Source: Siphonodentalium dalli (lineage: Eukaryota; Mollusca; Scaphopoda; Gadilida; Siphonodentaliidae). From it: a DNA stretch of 64,000 nucleotides. The stretch covers positions 164,756,590-164,820,589 of the forward strand of contig CP136062.1 of assembly GCA_032622095.1 (NCBI GenBank). Reading direction: 5' to 3'. Of the stretch, positions 21,941-33,154 are shown piece after piece. The position numbers were made by a program, and so were the translations under genes. Each line of letters begins with the position of its first letter. The first letter of the stretch is position 1. A model generated the notes under the pieces. The model ran no database searches, was not told the DNA's origin, and saw only the letters and a list, made by a program, of their open reading frames with translations.

Positions 21941-22445
21941 AGACATATCTAGACAAAAAAGATACCGCTGAATGGAAGCAACAATGGAAACGGATTACGA
22001 GACCAGCAAGAGTTCCACAACGGGAAGCTGTAAAGTCATTGTTGGATAAAGTGGGAATATCACACGACACCAGTTGCGGGTTGAGGAATACAAAATTATT
22101 CAGGAACAATTATATCCGGAGTATGTTATAAAAATACATAATCAATTTGCTGACGAAGGCTTTCTTTTTCAACCACCACCAGTTGGGAAAGAAAGTAAAG
22201 TTGTTCATCTATATTTTAATGACAACCACTACGATGTGATCACATCTGTAACATGATTCCTTGGATGTGTTTATTACTGTGAACACTATGATGTCGGATC
22301 GGCCAGAGGTGATCGTTTATGTCCATACAAGTATATGTGTTTCGAGGGTCAGATATGTCCCTTTCAACGATGGATACACTGCATCAAATGTAAGAGGACT
22401 TTTAGAAGTAAACGATGCCTCGACAATCATTTACCTTATGATACC
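21941..22445 (+). pseudogene. Polinton DNA polymerase B, middle part
   Basis: Frames read DTAEWKQQWKRITRPARVPQ, then EEYKIIQEQLYPEYVIKIHN and HLYFNDNHYDVITSVT, equivalent to the 'GL.Ei..fq..L..Y.I ... l...d.HydvI....' region. After a further frame change a cysteine-rich stretch follows (CVYYCEHCD, PFQRWIHCIKCKRTFRSKRC), the zinc-ribbon-like segment that precedes the exonuclease domain. It stops at DNHL where the LINE starts. Confidence 0.8.
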
Positions 22446-22453
22446 TTATGCTG

Positions 22454-25400
22454 TTAGTGGACGCTGGCTTCTGCCACTATGTCCACGTCTTCTGTGTCTG
22501 GCTCTCCGAATTCACCAAATTCAGGCCCTATGTTGTTAAGTCTATCTAACGCCCGACTCGTCTGTGAACTTGTCAAACCCAATTTTGCTTTAAAATCAAG
22601 TCTCACCTCTTGTTCCATCCAATAATCATCTAGTCGATTTTTGAATTGGTTTAAACTGTCGGCGTTGACTACCTCTTCTGCTAATTGGTTCCAGGGCTCC
22701 ACAACTCTCTGACTAAAAGTGTGTTTTCTTGTGTCTCTGGTTGCCCCTTCTAAAAACGGCTTGAAGTTGTGGCCTCTGGTTTTGGATTCGGAGTTCTGTG
22801 TCAGTATATTTGCTACTTCCGGGTCATATGTATTGAAAATTTTGTAGCATTCTATCATATCTCCTCTATGTCGTCTATATTGCAGGGTGGGAATCTTTAG
22901 TTTTTCAAGTCTGTCTTCATATGGTAAATGTTTTAAAGTAGGAACTAGTTTTGTTGCTCTGCGTTGGACTTTCTCAAGTTGGGTGATGTGTTTGATCAAA
23001 TATGGTTTCCATGCTGGCTGTGAATACTCTAATCTTGGTCGAACCAACCCTTTATACAGTTTCGTCATCATTTCTTCATCTAGATGTGTAAACGATCTTC
23101 TAATCATTCCCATCACTGATTGAGTGCTCTGTGCTTTTTCATTTATATGTTGTTCAAAATTTAAGTTTTTATCTGTGGTGATGCCTATGTCCTTCTCGCT
23201 GTCGACCTGCTTCAGTGTGTAGGTTGTTCCATCAACTCCCTTCAAAGTATAATTTGGAGTATATCCTTCTTTTCCAATGTTCATCATTACACATTTCTCA
23301 GGATGGAAACGAAGAAGCCATTTATCAGACCATTTTTGTAGTTCATTAAGATCTTGTTGTAGAGTTTCCATGTCGTCTGGTGTTGTTATCTCTCTGAATA
23401 CTTTGGTATCGTCAGCGTACATCATGACATCAGATTTTGTTGAACTTGGCAAGTCATTAATATAGATGACAAATAGTAGGGGTCCAAGTACGCTTCCCTG
23501 AGGAATCCCACTGATGACATTGTAGAATTTTGATTTCTCCCCATTTACAACTGCCCTTTGTCTTCTTCCACTCAGAAAATCCTTAATCCACCCTAATATG
23601 TTGCCTTTGATTCCATATGCTTCTGTTTTTCCTATCAGTCTACGATGTGGCAGAGTCAAACGCCTTCATGAAGTCCATGTATATTACATGTGTTGCTTGA
23701 TTATTTTCTATAGACTTTGTCCATCCTTCAAGTGTATTTAATAACTGTAATGTTGTTGAGCGCCCTTTTATGTATCCGAATTGATTTTTGCTGAATAGTT
23801 TATTGTTTCTCATATGGTCCATGATCCTGTCTCTTATGACTGATTCTAGTACTTTGCAGACTACGCTCGTAAGGCTGATTGGACGATAGTTGTTAGCTTT
23901 AGTGGCTCCACCTTTCTTATATATTGCTGATATATTTGCATCCTTCCATTCGTTTGGTAACTGTCCTAGTCTGAGGCTGTTATTATAGATTATTGCTAAT
24001 GGCTTGCTTAATTCTTGCGATAATTCTTTCAATATTCTTGGATGTATCCCATCTGGTCCCAGAGATTTGTTTTGATTTAGCTTCAATAGTCTGATCTGAA
24101 TTCCTTCTGCTAATACTTCTAGATCCTCTAGTTCATGTTCTATTACCAGGTCTTCAATTCGTGGAATCTTTCCTTGTGGCTCATTTGTGAAGACGCTAGA
24201 AAAGAATTCTGCAAGTACATCCGCTTTCTCTGCATCTGTTGTTGTTGTTGTTCCATCTTTCTTCTCCAAGTCCCAGAATTTTTTAGGGTTAGTTTTCGCC
24301 TTGTCGGCAATGTCTTTCTCGTGCACTATCTGTTTCTGTCTTGTTGCTGTCCTTACTTGATTTCTCAGGCGAGTATACTTTTTATAATTCTCTTCTGTTC
24401 TAGATTCCATGTATCTTGTCCACATTCTATGCTTCTTCTTCACAAGCTCCCTGGTTTTTATGTCAAGTGGCATTCTGTTTTTAGATTTTGTTGACTTTGT
24501 TCTCGCTGGTATATTTTTTTCAACTGTGTCTTCCAGTACTAGACAGAAGCGCTTCCACTGTTTGTTTATATCATCTTTGCAGTCCTCTAGAAATTTACTC
24601 CAGTCCATGTCAAGATCTTTCTTCATCTGTGCGTAGTTTCCAGCCGAGTAGACTTTTTTCTTTAAATTATTTATTGATGTGTAGCACTCGAAGTTGAAGT
24701 CAATCATGGAGTGGTCACTCTTTCCCAGTGGGCTGCAAATCTTTATGTTGGTAATCATATTTTCTTCATTTGTCAGTACCAGATCTAGTGTATTTGCCCT
24801 CTGTCCTAACCTTCCTCTTGTTGGCTCTAGAATGTGTTGCGTTAAGAAGCTTTCAGTTATAGTATTGATGAAATCTTCTCCTTTCTTGTTTGTAGCTGTC
24901 TGTGCTTTCCAATCAATGGATGGATGGTTAAAATCTCCCATGAGTAGAATGTGTGAATAATCCCGATTTCTGCATATTTCCTTTATTGTTTTGTTTATTT
25001 TGTCATCATTTTCTTCTGTACTTGTGTTAGGGCTTCTATATACAACTCCTATCAGCATTTTGTCCCTTTTTTCCAGTTTAACTGTTATCCATGGAGCTTC
25101 CCTCAGTTCTTCGCTTATAATTTGTTCTTCTGCAGAGATATTCGCCTTCACATACATCAAGACTCCTCTTCCTTTGTTACTGGTTAAGTTCTTGTGGATC
25201 ATGATGTAACCGTCTAAGGTATATAACGCGGGTAGGATGTCCTTGCTTTTCTTCGGCTAAACCTCTGTGATGCATATTATGTCATACTTCTCTTCTTCAA
25301 CCAAGTGTCTGAGCTCATTCATTTTGTTTGACAGACTATCTGCATTTAGGGATAAAATGTGTAGTCCCTCCACACTGTGCAAATGTTTTGGTGCTTTTGG

Positions 25401-25517
25401 TGCATTTGGTGCAATTAACGTATTTACAGGTTTCCTCTTCTTTTTGAGGCCTACCTCACTTCTTTTTTCTTTACCTTCTTCAGAGTCCATGGAGGGCCCC
25501 GAACCTGATAGAACCAC
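22454..25517 (-). pseudogene. LINE ORF2: AP endonuclease and reverse transcriptase, two lesions
   Basis: The minus strand reads SLNADSLSNKMNELR and CITEV, then a TAG at 25257-25259, then GDFNHPSIDW and SDHSMIDF (AP-endonuclease blocks). The reverse transcriptase follows: NNYRPISLTSVVCKVLE, FGYIKGRSTT and YMDFMKAFDS, then a small indel near 23650 that shifts frame. It resumes with PHRRLIGK, GIPQGSVLGPLLFVIYINDL and MYADDTKVF, followed by the thumb (LEYSQPAW). All catalytic residues (D in YMDF, YADD) are present. Apart from the stop and the indel the two frames span about 920 codons. Confidence 0.9.
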
Positions 25518-26329
25518 TCCCCATCTGATTCATCCGTCTTCTTCTTTGCTTCTTCTAATAATTTCTTCCTGTCTTCTCTGTCCTTCTTTGATATATCATT
25601 TGCAAAGGTGATTTTTAGTCCTTTCTCTTTCAACTTTGGTCCAGTTCTCAGTATTTTATCCTTTACAGATTCATTTTCAAATGTGATTCTCAAGGGACGT
25701 GGTCTGTCTTGGTCTTCAGTCTTATTTCCCAACCTCACCAACTGCTTCATTTTAATTTCTTGTGGGTTTTCTATGTCGATATTTCTGCAGAGATCCTTAA
25801 AACTGTTAGCATCATCCTCCCTGGCAGTTGTACTTTCTGTTGCACTCGACTCTTCCATGTTAAAAACAATTACATTGTTTTTCCGCATCTTTGATTCTGC
25901 CTCATTTTTTCTGTGTTCCATTATGGCCTCTTCTATTTTGTTTTGGACACTGATGCCTGTTGCCTGTCCCTCTTCTTCTTCTCTTCCATCATGTTCTTCT
26001 AATTTTTGGACTCTCTCCTTCAATTCTCCCATATCCTTTTCCATCAAATCCTGTCTCTGTTCCATTTTCATCATTTTTCCCAACAACTTTGATGAAACTT
26101 CGTTGCAGCTTCGACAATACCAGTGTACTGACGAATTTTCATCTGAGCACTGCTTTTGTAGGAACAGCCATATCTCCTTTGTAATCCCTTGACATTTCGC
26201 ATGAAACCATAGCTCACAAAGTGGGCACCCCAAGGCCTGTTCGGAGCCATCTTCTGATACTAGTTTATTGCAGCTACTGCATTTTACGGTTCCTGTTGGC
26301 TTTGTTTCTTTTTTGTTCTTTGGTGGCAT
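25451..26329 (-). CDS. LINE ORF1: PHD finger, coiled coil, RRM-like C-terminus (292 aa)
   Basis: The frame starts MPPKNKKETKPTG. A C4HC3 PHD-type finger spans about residues 17-75 (CSSC, CPLC, WFHAKC, HWYCRSC). A charged coiled coil follows (about 85-150, rich in E/K with heptad Leu/Met). The C-terminal half (from NNVIVFNMEE, through KMKQLVRLG to LKITFANDISKKDREDR) is the RRM-like plus CTD arrangement of LINE ORF1 proteins that bind RNA. It is fully open. It overlaps the start of ORF2 (25517) by 67 bases in another frame, so ORF2 may depend on reinitiation or frameshifting. Confidence 0.82.
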   Translation of the reverse strand: MPPKNKKETKPTGTVKCSSCNKLVSEDGSEQALGCPLCELWFHAKCQGITKEIWLFLQKQCSDENSSVHWYCRSCNEVSSKLLGKMMKMEQRQDLMEKDMGELKERVQKLEEHDGREEEEGQATGISVQNKIEEAIMEHRKNEAESKMRKNNVIVFNMEESSATESTTAREDDANSFKDLCRNIDIENPQEIKMKQLVRLGNKTEDQDRPRPLRITFENESVKDKILRTGPKLKEKGLKITFANDISKKDREDRKKLLEEAKKKTDESDGEWFYQVRGPPWTLKKVKKKEVR

Positions 26330-26339
26330 GTTTGTTTAC

Positions 26340-26530
26340 TTGAGGGGAGGCAGTGCAATCACTATCTCACCCAAAGGCTAAACAAAACAAATATCACACT
26401 TCTTCTCTTAGGATTTCCTTCTCTTCTTCTTTGGGGGAGGCAGAGCAATCTCTATCTCACCCTAATTATATATGTATCTCTTCTCTTCTTCTTTGGGGAG
26501 GCAGAGCAATCTCTATCTCACCCTAGTTAT
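26340..26530 (-). repeat. Short tandem repeat between LINE ORFs
   Basis: Two strong copies and one weaker copy of a ~60-70 base unit containing ggggaggcagagcaatct, ctatctcaccct and cttctcttcttctttgg. It occupies the whole spacer between the esterase ORF and the PHD ORF. Confidence 0.75.
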
Positions 26531-27249
26531 ATTACCCTATGTATCTCCCTCACAAACCGATAGAGACGTAGGAGCCACAGTCTAGATATTTCTCCGTTTG
26601 GATGCAGCCCATCTGTTGTAGAGCTTTTATAGTCTTTCTTCCACCTCGTACGTCTTCTTGTTTTAGTACTGTATACTTGGTCTTGGCTTATATGTGGTAC
26701 ATTTATTTCAATAGTGTTTATGTATTTCAATTCTTGATTGAAATTTTCAATTTTCTCTTCAAGATTTTTATTTAAATCACTGTCGGCATCTCTTCCTTGA
26801 TTATTTCTCTCATTCCAAATCTTGAGTGAATAATATGGACATTCCAGAAATATTGTTTGCACAGTACTGTTTGCCTCTTGTATCCTCTCTTTCAGTTTTG
26901 AATATTCATTTAGTACCTCTGTTATATTCTTCTGTCTCAAGTCAATTCTCCTTTCATTGATTTCGGTTAGTTCACACGTTCCAAACCAAAATAGTACTAT
27001 GGGCCGTCTTCTGTCTTTAATCTTCCTCTTTATTTTCAACTCAAGCCCTTTCGTTTCCCATGCTTTGGCTCCCGATACGAATATTATTTCAACTTTAACT
27101 CCATCTTCTTTCTTTATTTGTCTCTTTAATTCTCTACCTTTACTGTCACACACAATCAAAACTTTCCTTTGATAATGTATGTTATTTCTTTGGCTTTCAA
27201 TTCTTTCCAACTTCTTCTTCTCATTCGTTATTTTTTTAGCAATTGTCAT
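26527..27249 (-). CDS. LINE upstream ORF, SGNH-hydrolase-like esterase (240 aa)
   Basis: An open frame of 240 codons begins MTIAKKITNEKKKLERIE. Residues ~29-40 read VLIVCDSKGREL (a GDS-like block I with CDSKG). FWFGTCELTEI near residues 87-97 is a block III-like GTCEL in place of the usual GTND. DGLHPNGE near residue 215 is the DxxH block V. Together these match SGNH/GDSL esterases such as those found in ORF1 of CR1-group LINEs. The fold in such elements is thought to act on lipids or protein modifications, but its role is not settled. It is separated from the PHD ORF by a ~200-base spacer, so here it is a distinct ORF. It may be an ORF1 split from the next. Confidence 0.65.
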   Translation of the reverse strand: MTIAKKITNEKKKLERIESQRNNIHYQRKVLIVCDSKGRELKRQIKKEDGVKVEIIFVSGAKAWETKGLELKIKRKIKDRRRPIVLFWFGTCELTEINERRIDLRQKNITEVLNEYSKLKERIQEANSTVQTIFLECPYYSLKIWNERNNQGRDADSDLNKNLEEKIENFNQELKYINTIEINVPHISQDQVYSTKTRRRTRWKKDYKSSTTDGLHPNGEISRLWLLRLYRFVREIHRVI

Positions 27250-27504
27250 TTGGAAAAATCTCGTGTCGGGAAGATTGACAAATTCTCAGACGTTATAAGT
27301 CGGAATAATGAATACATAATGACATTTTCAAATCAATATTTTATACAGTATCAATAATAAGTATATATAGATTATATAATTTGGAAATACAACTCTAGAT
27401 GATCACTATTTCGATCAGATATAACCGATTATATTGCTAAAAAACTGCGCTGAATTTTTTCCACGCCTGCCATCTTTGACCGGAAGTGACGTTTTTGAAA
27501 AAAT

Positions 27505-29110
27505 CACCAAAACAAGACAAAACTATTTGTGATATGATACACAAATGCCAGAAATGCGGGGTTGAAATCGTCACACGAAAGGAGAAAAGAGATATCTGTT
27601 CGGGAACAAACAAGTATAAATACTGTAAGGAAATCGTTCCATCAGACCGCTGATGTCATATTCAACAGTACGAAAAGGAAGAAACACAGAAAGAAGTAAA
27701 GGTACCATTCATATTCTTTTATTTTGAATGTCAAAAAGATACTGGTGTTCATATACCCAATTTTTGTGTTGCACAAACTGTTTGTGAAAATTGTATATGT
27801 AAACCCATTGATGAAATATGTAATTCATGTGATTCTGTATTGTCAAATAGAGAATATGTTTTTTTAAAGGTGAAAATGTATTGGAAAGATTTTGGAAATG
27901 GTTGTTTTACACCAACGCCCATAAAGGCACAACATGTATTGCTCACAATGCAATAGTCAGTTCCTCTTACATTACTTGGTGAACAATGGAAATTCAAAAC
28001 CTAATGTTATTATAAATGGTGAAAAAAAATACTGAGTTTACAATGTAATGGTGTTAGAGTAATCGATTCATTACCAGAGAATTCTCTAGGTATAATTTCA
28101 GACACTGGATATCTAAAAGCGTATAAATTTTCAATGAAAGCAATTCGATGGCTACAATATATTGCTACAAAACAAAATATAAACATAAAACATGCTTTAA
28201 ATGGTGGTGAAGTTAAAACAGGCAAACATTTTGTTGATGGTTATCATGCAGAATCAAGCACAGTTTATGAAATGTATGGGTGTTTTTTCATGGCTGTCCT
28301 ACTTGATATCCAGATAAAAAAATTAAAACAAAATATGGACCAATTCTATTTGCATCAAGACCCAATTAAACCAAGGGAAGCATTATTTGGTGACATGACT
28401 AATGCTCTAAAATTATATCATGAAATAGAACCAAATAAAATATATTGATATATGCAGTTTGTATCCTAGTGTGAATAAATATAGGGAGTACCCTGTTGCC
28501 CATCCTACAATTCTAAGTCAGGAACAAATAGGAGACATCAGAAAATGAAAATGGGAAGTGTAGTCATAAAACTGAACAGCGTGCCTTAGTTGGAGTTTGG
28601 ACGCATGTAGAATTATTCAAAGCAATAGAATTGGGCTACCAAATTATGGAGGTGTATCAAGTCTGGCATTGGACTGAGTGGTCGGACAAGGTATACCGAT
28701 ATTACATTGATAAATCCCTCAAAATTAAACAAGAAGCAAGTGGATATCCAAATTATGTTAAAAGTGAAGAAGATAAAGATAAATACATTAAAGATTATTA
28801 TCAGATTATGAGGTTAAAGTTATAAAACTTGAAGAAGAAAAAATCGAAAAAAAACCAGGACACCACCAGTGTGCAAAATTAATGATAAATTGCATATGGG
28901 GAAAAATGTACAAAATATTCTTACTAAAACGGAATATATCTCATAACCATCCAGATATTTTGAACTACTAACTGATAAAAATATCACCGTCAAAGCAGTT
29001 GAAATTTTTGAACATGATAAATTCATATTATTCAACTATAAAAACAAAACCGACATTATAGAACCACATCCATCTGCCATGTGCAGTCGTATAAGCATGT
29101 TTGTTAAGTA
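27505..29110 (+). pseudogene. Polinton DNA polymerase B, exonuclease to palm, motif C lost
   Basis: The reading resumes with CDMIHKCQKCGVEIVTRK and a KYCKEIV zinc motif. The exonuclease block is FIFFYFECQKDTGVH (FDFEC with D changed to Y) and AHNAIVSS. The polymerase palm follows: motif A DICSLYPSVNKY at about 28450-28490, GVWTHVELFKAIELGY, IKQEASGYPNYVKSEED, and a motif B-like KLMINCIWGK at about 28876-28905. The sequence ends near 29110 before any DTDS motif C, so the catalytic site is incomplete. Many frame changes. Direct continuation of the 21941-22445 segment. Confidence 0.85.
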
Positions 29111-29989
29111 AATACCATTACATACCTAACTTCAGTAAATAGTCCATTCAAAATCCATTTTATAGAATATGAACATCAAGAAATATTGTAATTCAATCAC
29201 CATACGTAACTTTCCCAAGCAGTGTTTTGTCGACGCGGACTCAAAATGCCAAAATATCAATACCGAAGATATGGGTCAATCTTGTAATTTGACCTCTTAT
29301 TCACTGTCTGCATGATGTCTGGCATGAGAACAGCCAACTCACCTATCATAATAACAATAGGACTTACTCAGTCTATCAAATGTAACAAAATCTAGATCAC
29401 CACGTGGTCACAAAAGGAATGCAGTATTATCGATTTTTCTGATATTCTATTTTTATATGTTAGCCCTGATACAACTTTAAAATAGAGAGAGTAAGGTATA
29501 GGATACGCGTATGTTCCAGACTAACTTATGAATATCCATGTTCTTCCTAAATCCGAACTTTACCTATCTGATTAAGATAGAATAATAGTAGTGGTCCTTA
29601 AGTTAAGTAATATATGAGTAAATTACATTTGAAGATATTTTCAAAATTTCAAACCAATTCGTTTAAAAAATTAAAAAAAAAACAATTTCTTTCTTCGATT
29701 TCTCGTATGTAGTTTCATGACTCCAAAGAAATATGATCTCAGGTGACTGTAATAACACATACACAATGTTGAACCGGACCCAGGGCGGTCGCTCATAACC
29801 TCAACCATGGAGGTTTCGTATCGGATTTCACTTAATTTTGTTTTGTTTTTGTTATATAATCAGTATGTTTGTATGTCAGTATGCATGATCTGTATGGTTG
29901 ATTCTTATTCCAGTGGCGTAATATATTATTGTGCTGTATTTTCTAAATATATATACATGATCTCCTATGTACTTCTATGTCGATGTTTC
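29111..29989. other. No gene recognised
   Basis: AT-rich sequence between the Polinton remnant and the L1-like element. No motif, repeat or splice pattern stood out. Confidence 0.4.
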
Positions 29990-30017
29990 GGTAGTTTGCA
30001 TGCTAGTTGTCGATTAT

Positions 30018-30679
30018 GTCTATAAATATACTGTCTTCAAATTGCCGAAGTCTCAATCAGTCAGAGAAACGACGCGACGTGTTCCGATAGTTACAAGCAC
30101 AAAATGCCTCAATATACTGTCTACAAGACACACATTTCACAAAAGATATGGAAAGATACATTTCTTCAGAATGGGGTTTCAAAACAATATTGGCACCCTT
30201 CTCATCGCAATCGCGTGGTGTGGCAATTCTATTTAGCCAGAACCTCGACTTTCAAATACACAATTCTATCAAAGATTAATCTGGAAACTTTATAATAATC
30301 GATGTAACCATAGACAAATTGGGAATGACTTTAGTTAACATATATGGCCCAAACGAAGATAACCCTGAATTTTACAAACAGCTGAAAACTAAGATTATTA
30401 ACACCCAAATAATAATATGTGGTGATTGGAATATGGTACAAAATCAGTCCGCTGATACTTTAAATTATAAACATATTAACAACCCCCGGGCTAAAGAAGC
30501 GGTGGGCGACCTTGTCGACAGACTCGAACTGGTGGATGCTTGGAGAGTCAACAACAAAGACAAAAAACGATATACATGGAGAAAATAATCTCCAATAAAA
30601 ATGGCTAGACTAGATTACTTTATGATATCTGAAGATCTTCTAAGCTAAGCGATATATTACCGGGATACCGCTCTGATGG
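30018..30679 (+). pseudogene. L1/Tx1-like AP endonuclease remnant
   Basis: Reading frames give NCRSLNQSEKRR, then the catalytic LQDTHFTKD (Q-[DE]-T-H box), SRGVAILFS, and TLVNIYGPNEDNPEF. They continue with IICGDWNMVQN (the GDxN box), NNPRAKEAV and ARLDYFMIS near 30605-30630, and end with LPGYRSD. Several in-frame stops. Confidence 0.85.
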
Positions 30680-30776
30680 TTTAAACAATATTTTATTTCT
30701 TCCCAAAATTATATAATTATAAAACATGACACATGTATGAAAAGAAGACAAGAAGGGAGGAAGAGGATTTGACAAC

Positions 30777-30791
30777 AAGCATCAGATGCTT
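30777..30791 (-). other. 3' UTR hairpin of the ORF1-only LINE
   Basis: AAGCAT-cag-ATGCTT, the counterpart of the hairpin at 9926-9941 with two paired base changes in the stem, in the same gaggattt.acaac...tctcctcagagg context. Confidence 0.65.
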
Positions 30792-32158
30792 ATATAGAGC
30801 CATCTCCTCAGAGGAGAATAGATTACATATAGTGTTCAGTGAGAAGTGGAAGTTAAGATTAAGTGAGAGGAAGAGATACATATAATAATAAACATAGTTT
30901 TGTTTCATGAAGAGAGAAACAAAATAATTGGGGAGTCGGCCGGAGAGAATGTGACGTTTAAGTATCTTGAAGACGTGCAACAGAGTTTGGTAATTTCAAC
31001 TTAGCGATCAGTGGTAAAGTTTCTGATTTGACTTTAGCTTACATCTGAAGAGATTATGTCGTAAATAATAATAAAAAAAAACAATTATAGTTTGGATCCG
31101 CGTATTCTAAGAGTGATTGTCATCCATAAATCCACAATAAAACATCCAAATTAGCACTGGTATTAGAAAAGAAGGAAAGATAAATATACATACAAGTATA
31201 TGTATATATACATACATATACACATGCATACGCATGTACACGCACACATAGTTATATGCATATACAATATATACATATTAAATAAATTGGACAAAATAAA
31301 TTTAAATTTAATAATATAAATCAATTTAAGTTTATCATTTAATTCTTAAATCCTGGGTATGAACAGAAAAAAAAATTGTATTGTATGCACCCAGTAGATG
31401 GGCCTATATTTGCAGTTTATAATGCGATAAAGTTCTCACTAATGCATATTTTCAGAAAAATATTAGCAATTATTGGAATTGAAAAATATAAATACACTTA
31501 TACATGTAATATACATTCACAAATTTACATATATGGTATTAATTAATGTCGAACCGTTAACCATGCAAAACCCATGATGAAACCTTGGGGGGGGGGGTAT
31601 TAAGAAAGTGATACAAGCCCGCTTACCATATCTCAACTCCAGTCAGATAACAAGTTATCAATCCATCATACGGACACGAAAGCTGGAACACCAAGGAATT
31701 GATTTAGGTTCAAGTAAAATTTCATCAGACATGAATCGTAAGCCATTATGCATAGTGTATTTCATTATCAGATTTAGGTCATTATGTGGACAAGTTGTGG
31801 GAGTTGACACACATCCAGAGTGCACGAGTTTTACATGGTTATCAGTACAATGGTAAGGTTCCAGGTCGCACGGGACTTTGTTGGATTTTTCTTGGCTGGG
31901 ATTAACATTGGTTTGTAGAAAAGGTTGACTGACTTGTTGTGATTTTCCGCTCGGATAATTACTAGCCACAAAACAGACGCTTCATTTTGACTGGCCAACG
32001 CGACATTCATTGATAAGTGCATAAATATTTATGATAAATCAGGATTTGACCTCTTAAGGAAAAATAAACAATGTTTTGATCTCACACGCCTGTGTGAGTA
32101 TAGGTAAGGATTTGACTTTTTGTTTTAGTTTATTCAACCCCTGGATAAAATGCATTAT

Positions 32159-33154
32159 TTAACAGGAATGGTCCAATATGGAGTTATTGATCAAATTGAT
32201 ATGAATACTTTTTTCCGCTTCTTTTACAAAGATCACACCATCGCGTGTCCATGTGGAGTGAATTTTAGAATCTTTTTTAAGATTTCTCACTTGTCGATAG
32301 AGTTCTGCTCGGTTAGCAGTCAGGTCCTCGTTGATATACACTGGGTCCTGGTAGTCGGGGAAGGCATCAAGGGCTAAACGACGCTGGCTGTAAATGGCCT
32401 CACGGACATTGTAGTTAGGCATCCTGGCTATAATAGGGCGAGGAGTTCCATCACTTCTGGGTGCACCCAAACGGTGGCTTCTACCAACGTCCCTGTATTT
32501 GAGGTCAACACCAAGGCGGTATGCCGCATGTAGTACTAGAATGTTTGTGTTTTCGTTTTCATCCTCAGGTATACCATGGAATCTTAGGTTTGTTCTTCTT
32601 CCATATTGTTGTAAGTCGTCTACTTCATCCTGGAGATGAGTTATCTCAGACACTGTTTTGTCAAGTTTGTTTTCCAGTCTGTTCACCCTGTCTGTGAGAG
32701 ACTTAACTTCGTTATTCCTGTCACATAACTGTTCTTGGAGCGAAACAATTACTTCATTTTGGGGTTTGGTCACTTCAGACACCACTTTTTTAGCAATAGT
32801 AGCGAACACTGATGTTAAGGCCTGCAGCACCGTAGGGTTTGTGAAGGCACGAATTATACCGTCCTCGAAGACACTCAAATCAGATTTATTTGTCGTGGAC
32901 CCTTCCACCATGCTTCCAGATGTAGATAAACTTAAGTTTCCCAATATGGATTGGTATGCTGGGCGTTTTTTCGGGTCCTGGAATTCGGTAGCAGACATTG
33001 GTGATGAAGTTAAATTAGAACGATCACGTTTACCCAAGTGTTCTGCAAACTGACTTGGGCTATCTAGAGGCTCGTTGGTAATTACATTTAGAGGCAACTC
33101 AAGCTGTGGTACGGTTTTTGTCGCAGATACTGGTTCATTGTTCTCACCTTCCAA
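32159..33154 (-). CDS. LINE ORF1 protein, 331 aa, intact
   Basis: The frame begins MEGENNEPVSATKTVPQ and has no stops. Residues 1-115 are low-complexity and polar. Residues ~125-185 form a coiled coil (VIVSLQEQLCDRNNEVKSLT, LENKLDKTVSEITHLQDEVD). Then comes an RRM-like core starting RRTNLRFHGIPEDENENTN with RSHRLGAPRSDGTPRPI. A C-terminal part follows (YINEDLTANRAELYR, STWTRDGVIFVK). This is the trimeric RNA-binding ORF1 architecture of LINEs. It lies on the minus strand inside a disrupted plus-strand L1-like element. An intact frame in an otherwise decayed region suggests recent arrival or retention of use in trans. Confidence 0.85.
   Translation of the reverse strand: MEGENNEPVSATKTVPQLELPLNVITNEPLDSPSQFAEHLGKRDRSNLTSSPMSATEFQDPKKRPAYQSILGNLSLSTSGSMVEGSTTNKSDLSVFEDGIIRAFTNPTVLQALTSVFATIAKKVVSEVTKPQNEVIVSLQEQLCDRNNEVKSLTDRVNRLENKLDKTVSEITHLQDEVDDLQQYGRRTNLRFHGIPEDENENTNILVLHAAYRLGVDLKYRDVGRSHRLGAPRSDGTPRPIIARMPNYNVREAIYSQRRLALDAFPDYQDPVYINEDLTANRAELYRQVRNLKKDSKIHSTWTRDGVIFVKEAEKSIHINLINNSILDHSC

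Larger units (their letters stand above)
22446..27500 (-). mobile_element. CR1/L2-like LINE, ~5 kb, almost intact, inside Polinton
   Basis: The minus strand carries three coding units in order: an SGNH-type ORF (27249-26527), a PHD/coiled-coil ORF (26329-25451) and an endonuclease-reverse transcriptase (25517-22454). The 3' end is a stop codon followed within three bases by a tandem CATAAGGTAT CATAAGGTA tail, typical of CR1-group elements that end in short repeats rather than poly(A). The 5' end is placed near 27500 because Polinton coding resumes at about 27513. The 5' leader contains cacttccggtcaaagatggc (27474-27493), an ETS plus YY1-like promoter. Only one stop codon and one frameshift were found, so the insertion is recent. 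Confidence 0.88.
20437..29110 (+). mobile_element. Polinton/Maverick DNA polymerase B region, broken by nested insertions
   Basis: Three plus-strand segments (20437-20947, 21941-22445, 27500-29110) read consecutively along a protein-primed family B DNA polymerase of the Polinton type. They are separated by a foldback element (20948-21940) and a LINE (22446-27500). Polintons are large self-synthesising DNA transposons related to viruses. Only the polymerase is visible here: integrase, ATPase, protease and capsid genes were not recognised nearby, and the element's terminal repeats were not found. Frameshifts and stops show that it is an old, dead copy. Confidence 0.85.

Noticed and set aside
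24135-27172. Plus-strand frames rich in Ser, Phe and Cys within the LINE
   Set aside because: Antisense of the well-supported minus-strand LINE ORFs.
20437-29110. Cellular or integrated free viral DNA polymerase gene
   Set aside because: The Polinton-type N-terminal and palm blocks, heavy decay and nested insertions fit an old Polinton; no viral structural genes were seen.
31589-31599. Poly-G tract
   Set aside because: A short homopolymer with no associated structure; may also be prone to sequencing error.
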